DNA of 64,000 nt from the NCBI GenBank assembly GCA_039619475.1, contig CM077115.1, positions 499,431,352 to 499,495,351 on the forward strand. The letters are read 5' to 3'. The translations under genes were made by a program, and so were the position numbers. Position 1 is the stretch's first letter. Each line of letters opens with the position of its first letter. The notes beneath the pieces are model-generated. The model was not told where the DNA came from. It did no database searches and saw only the letters and a program-made list of their open reading frames with translations. Positions 11,711-23,294 of this stretch are shown piece after piece. The stretch is from Icerya purchasi. Its lineage: Eukaryota > Arthropoda > Insecta > Hemiptera > Monophlebidae.

Positions 11711-13666
11711 ATGGTGTCCGGAAAAGTTCCTGCCGTTGGTATCGATTTAGGAACGACGTATTCGTGCGTCGGTGTTTGGCAACGGGGAAAAGTGGAAATT
11801 ATAGCGAACGATCAAGGTAACAGAACAACACCTAGTTATGTAGCGTTTACGGACGAAGAAAGATTGATCGGAGATGCGGCTAAAAATCAGGTAGCTATGA
11901 ATCCCACGAATTCGGTATTTGACGCGAAACGTTTGATTGGACGTCGATTTGATGATCCGAAAATACAATCGGATATGAAACATTGGCCGTTCAAAGTGGT
12001 AAATGATAATGGTAAGCCTAAAATCAGCGTAGAATATAAAGGAGAAAAGAAAATATTTTCCCCGGAGGAAATAAGTTCGATGGTACTGACGAAAATGAAG
12101 GAAACGGCAGAAGCGTATCTGGGAGGAAAAGTTCGTGATGCGGTAATCACGGTGCCGGCGTACTTCAACGATTCTCAACGGCAAGCAACAAAAGATGCGG
12201 GTAAGATCGCCGGCTTGAACGTGTTGCGTATAATCAACGAACCGACAGCAGCCGCTTTAGCTTACGGTTTGGATAAGAATTTGAAAGGGGAAAGAAACGT
12301 TCTAATCTTCGATCTCGGCGGTGGCACATTCGACGTATCGATTTTAACGATTGACGAAGGTTCGCTGTTCGAAGTGAAAGCCACAGCTGGTGATACGCAC
12401 CTGGGCGGTGAAGATTTCGATAACAGATTGGTAAATCATCTGGTGGAAGAGTTTAAACGGAAATACAGGCGGGACATACAAACTAATCATCGAGCACTAA
12501 GACGGCTACGAACTGCAGCTGAACGGGCGAAAAGAACACTGTCTTCCAGTAGCGAAGCGAATATTGAAATCGACGCTCTAGACGCTGGTATCGATTTCTA
12601 CACTAAAGTATCGAGAGCGCGTTTTGAAGAGCTTTGTTCGGATTTGTTCAGGTCAACATTGCAGCCGGTTGAGAAGGCGTTGGCGGATGCAAATTTAAGC
12701 AAAAGCGACATACACGATGTGGTACTGGTTGGCGGTTCTACTAGGATTCCTAAAATTCAGCAACTATTGCAGAACTTCTTCTGCGGTAAGCAGCTGAACA
12801 TGTCGATAAATCCAGACGAAGCGGTCGCTTACGGAGCAGCTGTTCAAGCAGCTATTTTAAGCGGCGATACCAGCTCAGAGATTCAAGATGTGCTACTGGT
12901 TGATGTGGCTCCACTTTCTTTAGGAATTGAAACGGCCGGCGGTGTAATGACGAAGTTGGTAGAACGTAATTCGAGAATTCCGTGTAAGCAGTCTCAAATA
13001 TTCACAACATACTCCGACAATCAACCAGCCGTCACGATTCAGGTATACGAAGGTGAACGTGCAATGACTAAAGATAATAATCTGTTGGGTAAATTTGACT
13101 TAACCGGAATTCCGCCAGCCCCGCGTGGTGTCCCGCAGATAGAAGTTTCGTTCGATTTGGACGCTAACGGTATACTTAATGTGACCGCCAAGGATAACAG
13201 TTCGGGCCGTACGAAGAATATCGTTATAAAGAACGACAAAGGTAGATTGTCGAAGGAAGAAATCGATCGTATGGTAAACGAAGCTGAACGCTACAAAATG
13301 GAAGATGATAAACAGCGAGAAAAGGTGCAGGCTCGAAATCAGTTAGAAGGTTACGTATTCAGCGTAAAACAGGCGGTAGATGAATGCGGGGACAAATTAA
13401 GCGAATCGGACAAAAATACATGCAGGCAAGAATGCGAAAGCGTTCTAAAATGGTTGGATAATAACAGCTTGGCTGATAAAGAAGAATTCGAAGATAAATT
13501 GGCGTATTTGCAAAAAGCCTGTTCACCGATTATGAGTAAAATACACAAAGCAGCTGGACAACAAGGAAGTGCTGGTAATGGTCATCCAGGAGGATACGGT
13601 AATTTTGAAACGACTGGAAATAGATCGTCTGCCGCTGGCGGTCCAACAATAGAAGAAGTCGATTAA
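11711..13666 (+). CDS. hsp70: heat shock protein 70, cytosolic, intronless (651 aa)
   Basis: This is a complete 651-residue Hsp70 chaperone, which binds exposed hydrophobic peptides and cycles between ATP and ADP states with J-protein and nucleotide-exchange partners. All three family signatures are present: [14 protein letters not shown] (residues about 10-23), the [12 protein letters not shown] phosphate loop (about 202-213) and [14 protein letters not shown] (about 337-350). The nucleotide-binding domain covers about 1-385, the interdomain linker is [15 protein letters not shown], then come the substrate-binding domain and helical lid, with a short Gly-rich tail. The C-terminal EEVD marks a cytosolic/nuclear Hsp70 able to bind TPR co-chaperones. 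The start is fixed by the [18 protein letters not shown] context. Lack of introns and the adjacent HSE/TATA promoter mark it as stress-inducible rather than the constitutive cognate. GC content is higher than in the flanks. Long antisense frames here are by-products of the codon pattern. Confidence 0.98.
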   Translation: MVSGKVPAVGIDLGTTYSCVGVWQRGKVEIIANDQGNRTTPSYVAFTDEERLIGDAAKNQVAMNPTNSVFDAKRLIGRRFDDPKIQSDMKHWPFKVVNDNGKPKISVEYKGEKKIFSPEEISSMVLTKMKETAEAYLGGKVRDAVITVPAYFNDSQRQATKDAGKIAGLNVLRIINEPTAAALAYGLDKNLKGERNVLIFDLGGGTFDVSILTIDEGSLFEVKATAGDTHLGGEDFDNRLVNHLVEEFKRKYRRDIQTNHRALRRLRTAAERAKRTLSSSSEANIEIDALDAGIDFYTKVSRARFEELCSDLFRSTLQPVEKALADANLSKSDIHDVVLVGGSTRIPKIQQLLQNFFCGKQLNMSINPDEAVAYGAAVQAAILSGDTSSEIQDVLLVDVAPLSLGIETAGGVMTKLVERNSRIPCKQSQIFTTYSDNQPAVTIQVYEGERAMTKDNNLLGKFDLTGIPPAPRGVPQIEVSFDLDANGILNVTAKDNSSGRTKNIVIKNDKGRLSKEEIDRMVNEAERYKMEDDKQREKVQARNQLEGYVFSVKQAVDECGDKLSESDKNTCRQECESVLKWLDNNSLADKEEFEDKLAYLQKACSPIMSKIHKAAGQQGSAGNGHPGGYGNFETTGNRSSAAGGPTIEEVD

Positions 13667-13808
13667 AGAGGTACTATTTTAAGAATACAGTAATCACCAA
13701 GTTGATATGAGTTGAATCGTTAAATTTTTTTATTAAATTTGTAAAACGTTTCCTTTTTTTTTATTCTAGTCATTTGGTACTGAATTAGTTGTAATTTTTA
13801 TACGAAAT

Positions 13809-13814
13809 AATAAA
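13809..13814 (+). terminator. hsp70 polyadenylation signal
   Basis: AATAAA lies 143 bp after the stop codon in AT-rich 3' UTR. It is the best candidate for 3' end formation of hsp70. Confidence 0.6.
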
Positions 13815-13824
13815 CTATTTTTTA

Positions 13825-14480
13825 ATAATTTTCGCGATCTTTTCTTTACATTCACTACGAAAAATTTTAAACCGTTATTTTTATCATATAACTTTAGATT
13901 TATCCTTTTCATGTCGCAGTACGCGTAGAACATGCTATTATTGAAGTAATCTCATTTTAGGTGTTTCGATGATTTTAAAAATGTGAACGAATTTTAAAAT
14001 ACGCTGGTAATCTTTAATAAGTCCTAATACCGCGGCGATCGTGCGGCATGGCTCCGGTACCTTTTACGATATTTTTTAATCTACTTTTAAATAAAAATTA
14101 GTAAGGAAAATACTTCGCCTATTCAAAGTTAACTTAAAAATGATTTTAAAAATTAAAACTGAAAAGAAATTCACGAAAAAATAAGGAAACTGTTGCACTC
14201 TGTTTGGGAGCTTATGTTAATATTAAGTCGAGCAACTATACTGGAATATCAACCGTTAATATACCGCTTTTTCTGTAAATTTAGGGGTAATGAAATTATT
14301 CAGCAGATAAAATTTTACGATAGTTCGCAATTCGGAAATGAGAAAATTTGTCTTATTTAACTTGTTAGAGGCAATGATTTTGTATATGTTCATGATTATT
14401 TGTTTCATTTTTTTATAATATATATAACATTATTTTTTCAGTTATTAAATGTGAATTTTTGTCGAAATTAGTAATTCTAA
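13825..14480. other. no gene recognised
   Basis: AT-rich intergenic sequence downstream of hsp70. No open frame of note and no repeat structure seen. Confidence 0.5.
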
Positions 14481-14488
14481 GTTTGAAG

Positions 14489-14665
14489 CACTGACGGACT
14501 GGCTAAGCGGGCAAACTGGCATTTGCCCGGTGCGCCCAAGCACTTAATTTATCTTTTGCGCCCTAATTTTGTCAGCATTTTATCATCGCCTCCGCTCCTT
14601 TGCTGTAAAGCGTCCTTTTACCTCTGAATTTTCCCGGTGCGCCCTAAAAAGCCAGTCCTTATGTG
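14489..14665. mobile_element. hAT-type MITE (177 bp) with 8-bp target duplication
   Basis: The 8-bp direct repeat GTTTGAAG at 14481-14488 and 14666-14673 is exact. Immediately inside are imperfect TIRs: CACTGACGGACTGGCT at the left and, reverse-complemented, CACATAAGGACTGGCT at the right. An 8-bp duplication is the hallmark of hAT transposons. The inside repeats CCCGGTGCGCCC twice (near 14528 and 14634) and has no coding capacity, so it must have been moved in trans. Confidence 0.85.
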
Positions 14666-14673
14666 GTTTGAAG

Positions 14674-17090
14674 TGCATTCACTGGTGTAATTATTGAAAT
14701 GGAATAATTCGTACATTTTGAATGATAGTCATCACTTAAATGACTAAACGAATTGTCTATACATTTTTGTTAAATATAACGCGAATATTTTTATAAAAAT
14801 TCACATCGATCGAATTCGCCCGTCTAAATTATAATAGAAATTTAGTAACTGAATATTACGATAGTATGCAGTCATCCGATAAATTGCATGTGAAGAAAAC
14901 AAGTTACACACATTTAACTAAAATATTTGAGAATTATTTTATTCCGCATTCAGATGTAAGCCATTTAAAATACTGGATGAGCTATCTAGTTCAGATAAAA
15001 AAAGATGAGAATATTGAAAATCTGTTTGTTTCAGTAATATCACAAATGCAATTAACGTATTATTAATAAGTTATCGAACTTGGAGAATAAAAACAAGTAT
15101 GTAGTGAGTAGTGATACAAAGATGCATTTAAACGGAAATAATCCTGAAAAATATGCAAAAACGATTTTAACAATATAATATGGAATATTTTTTAAAGATG
15201 TGTTAATTCGCCGATAATTTTTATACACGATTTACTTATATGTACAAAACTGCGCTTTAAGTTGAGTTCCCTTATTATCAAAGTTCAGTGTAAAGTTTGT
15301 TTAATTTTCTGTTAATCATATAGCTAACATTTTATTTCAGTTGCATAGTTAATAATGACAAGCAAACGTTAATTACAGTTCGATTTATTTAAAAATTTCA
15401 TTCGGTGCCATTTTTTTCTTAATAGTTCTTTCATTGCGCATTGCTACGTTCTTGTAAACATAACCTGCCTTTTTACGGAATAATATTCTGACATCTCCCG
15501 GTCTACTCTGATGGTATGTAAATGTTTCAATTTTTTCCCTTCTTCTATAATTTTTTTCTATTAAATTCTTTCATTTTCAGTAATACACGATTTATTTCGA
15601 TTAATATCCTCGTCTTTTCTAATTTTAAGGACTTATATTAGTTACCTATTACCCTTATTAATGTGTTCACTATTTTCTGAGATTTTCACTGTCAGCTTAA
15701 TATATGTTACAACGCCTAATGTAATAAGCAAACAATAGATTGGTTGTGTGGTTACATTTTCCTATATTTACGAGTATATTTCATTTTTATTTTGTTTCAT
15801 CCGATCTTTTTCGTTGGTAAATCCAAAATATTTTTCATCACCTTATTTTGTTTAATTTTTATAAATCAGTGTATAAGTGCCTTTCAACGTAACTTTTTTT
15901 AAAAATGACTACTATTCCTACTATCGTTACTTTCTTAATGTATTTATCTTCACTTCACACTATTTCTCTCTTAAATTTTACATTTACACTGTTATCAATT
16001 TTTCTAGTATTATTGCCATATCTGAAAAGAAAAAATGCTTCAAAAGTTATGTATGCAAGTGTGGTAGTGCACAATAATTTTGCTGTTTACTAGTTCCTCT
16101 CTTTATCACTATGTGTTAATGAATCTTGAATGATTTCTTCCAAGCATGTTTTAGGCAATGTTATAGACGAAATATATATTTCTATCTCTAGCATATTCTA
16201 CTGTTTTTGGTTACCGGAAGTAAAAAATGATGCATCTTGACTGTTATGTAGTATGAAATTATTACTTTGCGATGAATTTTCATTACGTGAAGAGATTAAT
16301 TGGATCAAGTTTAATACTAGCAGTCAAATTTATTTTTAATGTCAGCTGCTTTCCCAAAGGTAACTCTGACTGGCTCACCAGCAAAATTTTAGTTTTTTTT
16401 TTTTAACCTAAGTAATCAACATTAATTTTGTGAACTCGAAGAAGTTCTTGATACATTTTTCCGTTTTTTATTTGACTGACTTTACATTTAGGAGAAGTGG
16501 TTAGAATATTATTTAAGTATTTTCTATCGGTGGCATTGCATTTATTATTACTAACATTTTTATAGTTCAAACCCATCTAATTCTAAAATGTTCGTTAATG
16601 AGACTAATCGCGTTGCAAGGAAGTGCATTTCTAGCACAATTTGTAAAATAATAGAAATTTTGAGTTACATATACGAAACGATTGATAGGCACGTTTCTTT
16701 CTGTGTAATGTGTAAATGATTAAAAAATATTAATTTTGTTTAAATTGTTAATTAATAATATTTACCACAACCGTTCCTGTATTATTTCTTTCTCTGTTTT
16801 TTTCCTTCAGAAGCTACTGAGCTAAAGAGCTAATTGGTTTGTAAGAAGATAGAAACCTGAGTTTTATTTAGTTTTGAAACCATTGAGATCAAATTTTTTA
16901 AACATTTGCATACTTCCTTTGGGCAGAAGGGTCTAGTAGGAAAATGAAGCAATTTATGGGATCGAACTAAACAAACTGAGAGGTGTTAATGTGCAAAACA
17001 TAAATAATATAGAACTGTTATATAAGAAGATAAAAATCGCAGAGAAGAGTTTTTTGCGGTACAGTGTTATAAAGTTGTCATTCTGCGTAA
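14674..17090. other. no gene recognised
   Basis: About 2.4 kb of AT-rich sequence. Short frames at 14866-15066 and 15877-16093 lack motifs and look like chance in T/A-rich DNA. Confidence 0.5.
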
Positions 17091-17578
17091 GGGTGGATTA
17101 AGAATTTACGGGGCTCGGGGTTAATCTTGAATGAGGGACCCCCTTCGAAGAAAAAATGAGGAAAAAATTATGCATGTGCAAACAAACAAGTAAAAAAAAA
17201 ACTACTATCTATGTATGAATGACCAATAAAATTAAAATTATGCTCTCTTTACAAAATCAACTCTCTTACCCTAACAAATTGAATGCTACATAAATTGAAC
17301 GGCAAATAAGAAATTTTATATATACATATATATATATTTATGTTAATATTAGTCATTTTTTATTAACAAACATTATATTTTTCTAAAAAAAAATATTTAT
17401 GTATAAAAATTAAATATTATGGGTAGCAAAAAAGTAATCGTTTTTTTAAATAAAAATTAGAACTTTCTTCATAATGCATTATCTACCGTGACGTTGCGCT
17501 AGTATGGTCGCTACAGCGATTTTCAAGCTAATTTCGATACACTCATGTGATGTTTTTGATCATGTTTTTTTCTTTAAT
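17091..17578 (+). repeat. left inverted arm (about 490 bp)
   Basis: Pairs with 21757-22244 in reverse complement. Shared blocks in the same order include CCCCCTTCGAAGAAAAAATGA, a TATATATACATATATAT run, TAAAAATTAAATATT next to GGGTAGCAAAAAA, ATAATGCATTAT, and CAAGCTAATTT followed by GATACACTC. By eye identity is high in blocks, with small indels, which indicates an old duplication. Confidence 0.85.
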
Positions 17579-18280
17579 ATATTTGGTTAATCCTGTTTTG
17601 TTTTGTTCGCTATGCTCCCGGGGTAGAAATAACTCAATTAAATATTTTCGATTGAAATGATTCAATTAAATGTTTTCAATTTGAAAAAAAAATCTGGAAA
17701 AACACATTTGTTTTTACTTTTATACTGTTTCACGGACTGTCCAACAAATGCTGTTATTTCATTTCTATACCTACAGATGACGCAAATGTTCATGGTGCAT
17801 TACAAATTAAAATACTGCAACGCATATATCTGAAATATGCAAAGTCAATATATAAAAAACGTTCAGTTAAAAATGAAACGGTAACAAATGTTGATTAATA
17901 ATTACAAATACGTAATAAATAAAATTTGAAAAAATGATTTTTGAAAAATATGACATGTGAGTTAATATTTAATAATGGGTAATTGTACGGGCTATTAGTA
18001 ATAATGATATCATTTTTGTGTTTACTTATGTAATAAGCTTCCGTGAAATTTAATATTTTTAATATTTTCATATCTGGCTCGATATTTCTTTCCGTGAAAT
18101 TGAATGTATTATACTCGTTGATTATTTTTAATATTTTCATATCTTGCTATAAAGTTGGCTTTTCGATTAATTTATTGCTTATGGCGTATATATGTTCAGA
18201 ATAACGTATTCTAAATTTTCCCCAAGTTTGATCTACATAAGTATATCATTTATTATAAACTTCATTATTTGTAAAATATA

Positions 18281-19180
18281 TTATTTTGTTGATTGGAATG
18301 AATTGAGAGAATCAGTTCGAACGAACGTTCCACTGTTGAATCGACAGCAAAAATATGTGTATGACACTCTCATGAAAGTTGTGAATGATGGAACTGGAGG
18401 GATTTTCTTCTTGGACGCTTCTGGTGGAACCGGAAAGACTTTTTTAATTACACTGATTTTCGCAACGATTCTCTCACAGAATAAAATTTCAGTCGCACTT
18501 GCTTCATCGGGAACTGAAGCTATATTGCTAGAAGGCTGTCGAACAGCTCTTTGCAGCAATGCGAATTGATCGTTTGGGATGAATTTATGATGGCACATAA
18601 AAAGTTTTGGAGGCATTGGACCGAACCATGTAAGATCTACGAGGCAATCAAAACCGGTTTGGTGGTGCGATGATTCTGTTCACTGGTGATTTTCGCCAAA
18701 CATTGGCAGTGATTCCACGGTCAACGCCAGTCGATGAACTTAATGCATGTTTGAAGTCGTCCGTTTTGTGGAAACGTGTCAAGACACTAAAATTAATTAT
18801 GAACTATGCGTGTCCAATTGCAGAACAACCAATCTGGAGAAGTATTTTCAAAATAATTGTTCGGCATTGGTAATGGAAAAATCCCCACTAACATTTCGAC
18901 TGACTGCATTACATTCCCCATCAATTTTTGCCAGTTCACAGAATCAAAGACCGAACTTATTCCTCAAACACCGCTCAAAATTACAAAAATCATGTTTGGT
19001 TGAGCGAACGTTGACTGCAAAAAACATTGATGTTGACGAATTGAATTTTAAAATTCAGAGTGAAATTACAAACGAATTGATGACGTACAAATCGGTGGAT
19101 TCCGTTATTAACCAAAATGAGAAGATCTGGAGTAATAGGATGTTGACAGTAGCTACGAATCTATACAGTGAAGAGAGTTA
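18281..19180 (+). pseudogene. Pif1-like helicase fragment of a Helitron, broken
   Basis: Plus-strand frames give LLNRQQKYVYDTLMKV, then LDASGGTGKTFLIT (Walker A), then VALASSGTEAILLEG, and after a frameshift CELIVWDEFMMAHKK (Walker B). A further frame gives GAMILFTGDFRQTLAVIPRS and SSVLWKRVKTLKL. Near 19020-19130, NIDVDELNFKIQSEI corresponds to the later helicase region. These are superfamily 1B Pif1 motifs of the kind carried by Helitron rolling-circle transposons. At least three frameshifts and small deletions disrupt it. No Rep (HUH) domain was seen upstream, so the element is 5' truncated. The frame ends at about 19180, where a LINE in the opposite orientation begins. Confidence 0.85.
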
Positions 19181-19200
19181 ATGGAATCAGTGCATAGGAG

Positions 19201-20640
19201 CTAAGGAGAAAATATTTCATTACACAATATTTGCGAAATGGCCAATTTAATAGCATAAAGCTCTGCTGAGAAGACTGAAAATCGGGCCGGAAGAGAGAAA
19301 CGGGGAATGATTGATTGGGAGGAAGAAGTGACACATCTAGTTCCAATACTGTTCTTTGATCCGTCTGTAAATATTGTTTTATACGAGGAGTACCGAGATA
19401 GCATTTTCAAATATTCATGAAGTAGTTGGTGTAGATTATTTTTTTGGAGTACATTGATAAGATGGATATCAATGAAAATGTTGAGTTTAGACCAAGGAGG
19501 GACAACCGTGGAGAGAATGGACAAGGCGGAGTTTATTTGCATGGAAGAAAGGATATTTTGTGCTTGTTGATGAAAAGAAGAATAAGTAAAATGGCTTGTT
19601 ATAGCGTAGGAAGATAAATAAGGATTTGTTGCCATATGAACGAAAGAAGTAAGTAAGGAGCGATGTCTGTATAACTCTAACAGTGATTCGTTTGCCTCAC
19701 AAAGAATGCTGCAAATTGGAGAAGTTGAAAAAGCTCCTATTATAAGTCTGACAGCTGCATAGTGAATGGAGTTTAACGATCGCAGCAATGTAGGATTAGT
19801 AGAACTGTACGCAGCGATGCCACAATCTATTTTTGACTTTATCACTGAGTGTTATATTTTGGAAAGCGATAACCGATTAGAGTCATAAGTAGTGTGTGAT
19901 AGTTTTTTGATAATATTTAATCTTCTTGTGCAATTTAACTTTATCTGGTTGATGTGTTGTTTCCATGGTAGTTTTTTATCGAAAATTAAGCCTAGATATT
20001 TCATTGTGTTCGACGACTGAATAATAGGAGGAGAGCTTTCATTGAAAGTTTTATGTTATGCTGATATCCCCGGATACGGCAAATGTGAATTGTGGTTATT
20101 TTGGTAGCTGGAAGTTGAAACCCGTTTTTAATAAATCAGTCATAAAGCTTGTTGCTCTCCTCCTATGCATATTTTTGAACAAGAGATGAATATTGTAAAG
20201 TCATCAGCAACAATTCCATTGATGGCAATATTAAATAATGTGGGGCGTGTATGAGCCCTGCGGTACTACATTTATAAGATTCCTTAATGAGGAAAAAGTA
20301 TTACCGATTCGAACATAGAATTCCCTTGAAGTTAGGAAGTTTTGGATGAATCGTGATACGAGTAAATGTCTTCGACAACCCCAGATATGAATTGTAGATA
20401 ATATTTTGTGTTTCCAGATCTAGTCAAACGCTTTTGAAAAATCGAAAAAGACGGCCAACAGATGGTGTTTTTTTGAAAACGCTTCTTGTAAGTTATTCTT
20501 TAAACACATTAAGTGATCGGTGGTAGATCTTCCGATTTGGAAACCGTATTGAGTATCTGATAGGAGTTGATTGGATTCTGTTATTCATAGCAAACGGTTA
20601 TTTATTCTTTCTAGGATCTTGTAACTAATTAAGGTTACCC
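19201..20640 (-). pseudogene. truncated RNase H-bearing LINE, RT to RNase H
   Basis: On the minus strand from about 20640 downward: RT motif FFDFSKAFD at about 20440, a decayed VADDFTIF box near 20200, and an open 214-codon stretch at 19845-19201. That stretch includes the RT thumb (IDCGIAAYSSTNPTLLRSLN) and the start of RNase H (TIFTDGSKN, then FSAELYAIKLAISQIL). The frame is cut before the last RNase H motifs, so the 3' end is lost. Upstream frames contain stops (for example right after FSKAFD). Layout resembles the I-group copies elsewhere in the window. It lies opposite to, and immediately after, the Helitron helicase. Confidence 0.85.
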
Positions 20641-20862
20641 AAAAAGTAAACTTCGACTTAAAAACAAACTATTAATCTACAAACGTGCCGTTGTGCTTTC
20701 CTGGAGATATGGTATCCAGCTATGGGACACCACACAGCCAACTCTAACCGCACGAAGGGCCTTTCAAAACAAATCCCTTCGACGTCTACACGATGCACCA
20801 TGGTTTGTGTCCAGCAACATCATACAAAGGGAATTACAAAGCGAGATGAACACCAAATACTG
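20640..20862 (+). pseudogene. jockey-like reverse transcriptase C-terminal fragment
   Basis: One open frame reads KNKLLIYKRAVVLSWRYGIQ, then LWDTTQPTLTARRAFQNKSL and RRLHDAPWFVSSNIIQREL. This is the characteristic end of jockey-clade RT (LLIYKxVLxPxWxYGIxLWG…APWYV). About 75 residues survive. It is distinct from the RNase H-bearing LINEs nearby. Confidence 0.8.
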
Positions 20863-20874
20863 CATTTAAAATAG

Positions 20875-21520
20875 GTGTTTTCAGCTGCTTACTCGATAAT
20901 GAAATTTTTATTAAATATAGATGTCACTTGCGCTTACTATAATATTCCGGTCAATAAGAATGACTGCGAAAAAAACAGCAATATTTTTTTTCTTTTAGGC
21001 TTTATAAATACATGCGAATACTATTTAGCTGCATGCTTCGAAGACGTGACAGAAATTCATAGACGACGTACTGAAGGTCTTAATGGCACTTGTATGTATT
21101 AGAACGATAACATTTAGTAAATCAGAAGAGAAATGTATATTGCATTTACAAACTGTCTTTGAACGTCTATAGATTAGCATATAGCTAAATGTTACTGTTT
21201 ACAAGAAGATATGGATTTTTTGGAACACAAAATTGATGGCTACGGCTTCCGACCAACAGCAAAAGTTTCTGGAAGCTGTTCATTCGTTGAAACCACCAAA
21301 AATCATTGCACAATTTCGAACATAGCTAAGTATTTCAAACTTTTATCACAATTTTTACCCAAATGTTTCGTGAACACTTACGCCACTTACTATAAACTTT
21401 TACGTTGGTCGTATAAAACATATTGATAAAACGCTGATCAAGTCCACGGAAGAATTATTGTTAGTTTATGAGCAAGATGAAGCTGAAATATTGAAAACTA
21501 CCCGATTGTTTTTGATTGTA
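20875..21520 (+). pseudogene. Ty3/gypsy-type reverse transcriptase remnant
   Basis: Plus-strand frames show a decayed RT palm (FLLNIDVTCAYYNIPVNKND for the usual DLxxAYHQIPV), then, across stops, a linker (LHLQTVFERL) and MDFLEHKIDGYGFRP. The last corresponds to FLGHxIxxxGIxP at the RT to RNase H boundary of gypsy pol. The catalytic YxDD box is not recognisable and no LTRs are visible. Dead fragment. Confidence 0.65.
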
Positions 21521-21756
21521 TTAATAACAACAATGTTCTCTATTCCAATATTGATAAATTTTAACAATATTTTATTTTTTATTTTTATCGAAAGTTAATA
21601 CGTTTTATTTAGAAATGTAAAAAAAGTGATTTAAAGTAAAAGCGAGTTTTAATCAATTGTGTATTTCGAAAAAATTAATAAATCATGCTGTGTTTCATTC
21701 CATTTTTTCTGATAACATAAACAATTATGGAATTTTAAGCATGCATGTTTAATTTG

Positions 21757-22244
21757 TATAAAGAAACGAACTTGATCAAAAACGATCACACGAGTGTATC
21801 AAAATTAGCTTGAAGACCTCTGTAGTGACAATACCAGCGGCGCAACGTTACCGGCGTCGCCGTTGTACATAATGCATTATAAATAAAGTTTTTATTTTTA
21901 TTCAAAAAACGATTATTTTTTTGCTACCCGCAATATTTAATTTTTATATATAAATATTTTTTTTAGAAAAAGATAATGTTATTAATAAAAAATTACAAAT
22001 ATTAACATAAATATATATGTATATATAAGATACCTTCAATTTAAAATTCAATTCATGTAATTTTTTAAAGAGAGCATGATTTGAATTGTATTAGTCATTC
22101 ATGCGTACGCAGTAGGGTTTTGTTTTTTTACTTGTTTGTTTGTACATATATTATAATACCGAGTAGTTTTTTCATCATTTTTTCTTCGAAGGGGGCCCCT
22201 CATTCAAGATTAGTCCTGGGTTCGGTAAATCTTTAATCTGCCCC
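21757..22244 (-). repeat. right inverted arm (about 490 bp)
   Basis: Reverse-complement partner of 17091-17578. Similarity stops inward near the TTTCTTTA block (17571-17578 at the left, 21757-21764 at the right) and outward at the GGGG(C/T)(A/G)GATTAA terminus. Confidence 0.85.
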
Positions 22245-22249
22245 TGATC

Positions 22250-23290
22250 AAGACAGGTTAGATTACTTATGTATATAAATCAAAGTCGTATTAATAATTT
22301 TGTTAAGTAAATATATCATTTGATTATACAGCTGTATGTATTTATTTTATTATAAACTAAAATCGCTCCTACACAAAAGAAAACCCGAAAAAAATAACGA
22401 CGTCTCTGCTACGATTAGCGAAAACCTTTTCTTTTTGAAGCTTGTGAGAGAAAACTTTAAAAACATTACAAAGTACAGTTCCAACCGTGGAATAAAATAT
22501 TTAAAAAAAATGTAAACTAATATAGTTTAGTCGAAAGAGACTCGAAGAGCGAGTGAATTTTAGAAAAAAGAGTTCCATGTAGAGATTTTATATACGAGTT
22601 CAGTACTGATGGCTTAAAATCATAATGACTATAAATTAATGTAACAATATGATTTAATAATTTACATCCATGTGTATAGATAAACATTGATGGTAGTTGT
22701 GAATTTATAGCGCGTTGTATATGCTAGGCTAGTTTCGGTTGTTAGATTGATCAGAAAATATGTCAACATGAGCTTCCCCGTGTGAATAGTATGAAAACCA
22801 GTAGTCCGAATCAAGTTTAAGATTTCTTACTGCGGCCTGTATAAGAAATTTATTTATTTTTAATTATCTGCGGGTAGCGTGAATTATAGGAGGCGACAGT
22901 TGTAACATTAAAAAGAAAAATAGAAGTGTATTGCTACAGCAACTTTTAGAAGTGTTTTTTGTTGTTATTTACTTGGCAGAAATAAACAAAAAAAAAAAAA
23001 AACACGTGTATATTATTACAATATTATTAACAATAATTAACAATTAAATTATATTTATAATAAGAAAAAAAATGATTTAAAAAAAATACTGTTACAAATC
23101 TAAATATGATAAATTCTGAATAGACAATGTAATAAAAATAAAAATTATAAGTGCTTTTAGGTATTCTTTCATTAACGACGAACGGTACAGTGAGAATTCT
23201 TTTTTGTTTACGTAAAAATTAACTCGTTTACAAAATCGTTTAAAAATTACAGCTGATATAACGTCGTAAGGCAACTTCGTTCGTACACAT
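22250..23290. other. no gene recognised
   Basis: AT-rich sequence between the inverted-arm region and the presumed last exon of the Q-rich gene. May contain that gene's 3' UTR. Confidence 0.45.
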
Positions 23291-23294
23291 ATAT

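Larger units (their letters stand above)
17091..22244. mobile_element. composite or foldback region of 5.15 kb bounded by long inverted arms
   Basis: Two arms of about 490 bp in opposite orientation bound the region. Between them lie, in order, a Pif1-like Helitron helicase pseudogene, a truncated LINE on the minus strand, a jockey-like RT fragment and a gypsy RT fragment. It may be a single element with long TIRs that collected nested insertions, or two opposed copies of a 490-bp repeat that happen to flank older debris. The outer ends read (A)GGGTGGATTAAG at the left and GGGGCAGATTAAAG at the right in reverse complement. I found no matching target duplication outside them. Confidence 0.5.

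Noticed and set aside
11747..12184. 145-codon frame antisense to hsp70, with others at 11887-12168, 13039-13239 and 13351-13548
   Set aside because: They mirror the codon pattern of the strongly supported hsp70 frame and show no independent motifs or promoter.
17080..22254. hAT-type 8-bp target duplication flanking the 490-bp inverted arms
   Set aside because: Several offsets of the ends were compared (for example CTGCGTAA at the left against TGATCAAG at the right). None matched, so superfamily assignment on that basis was dropped.
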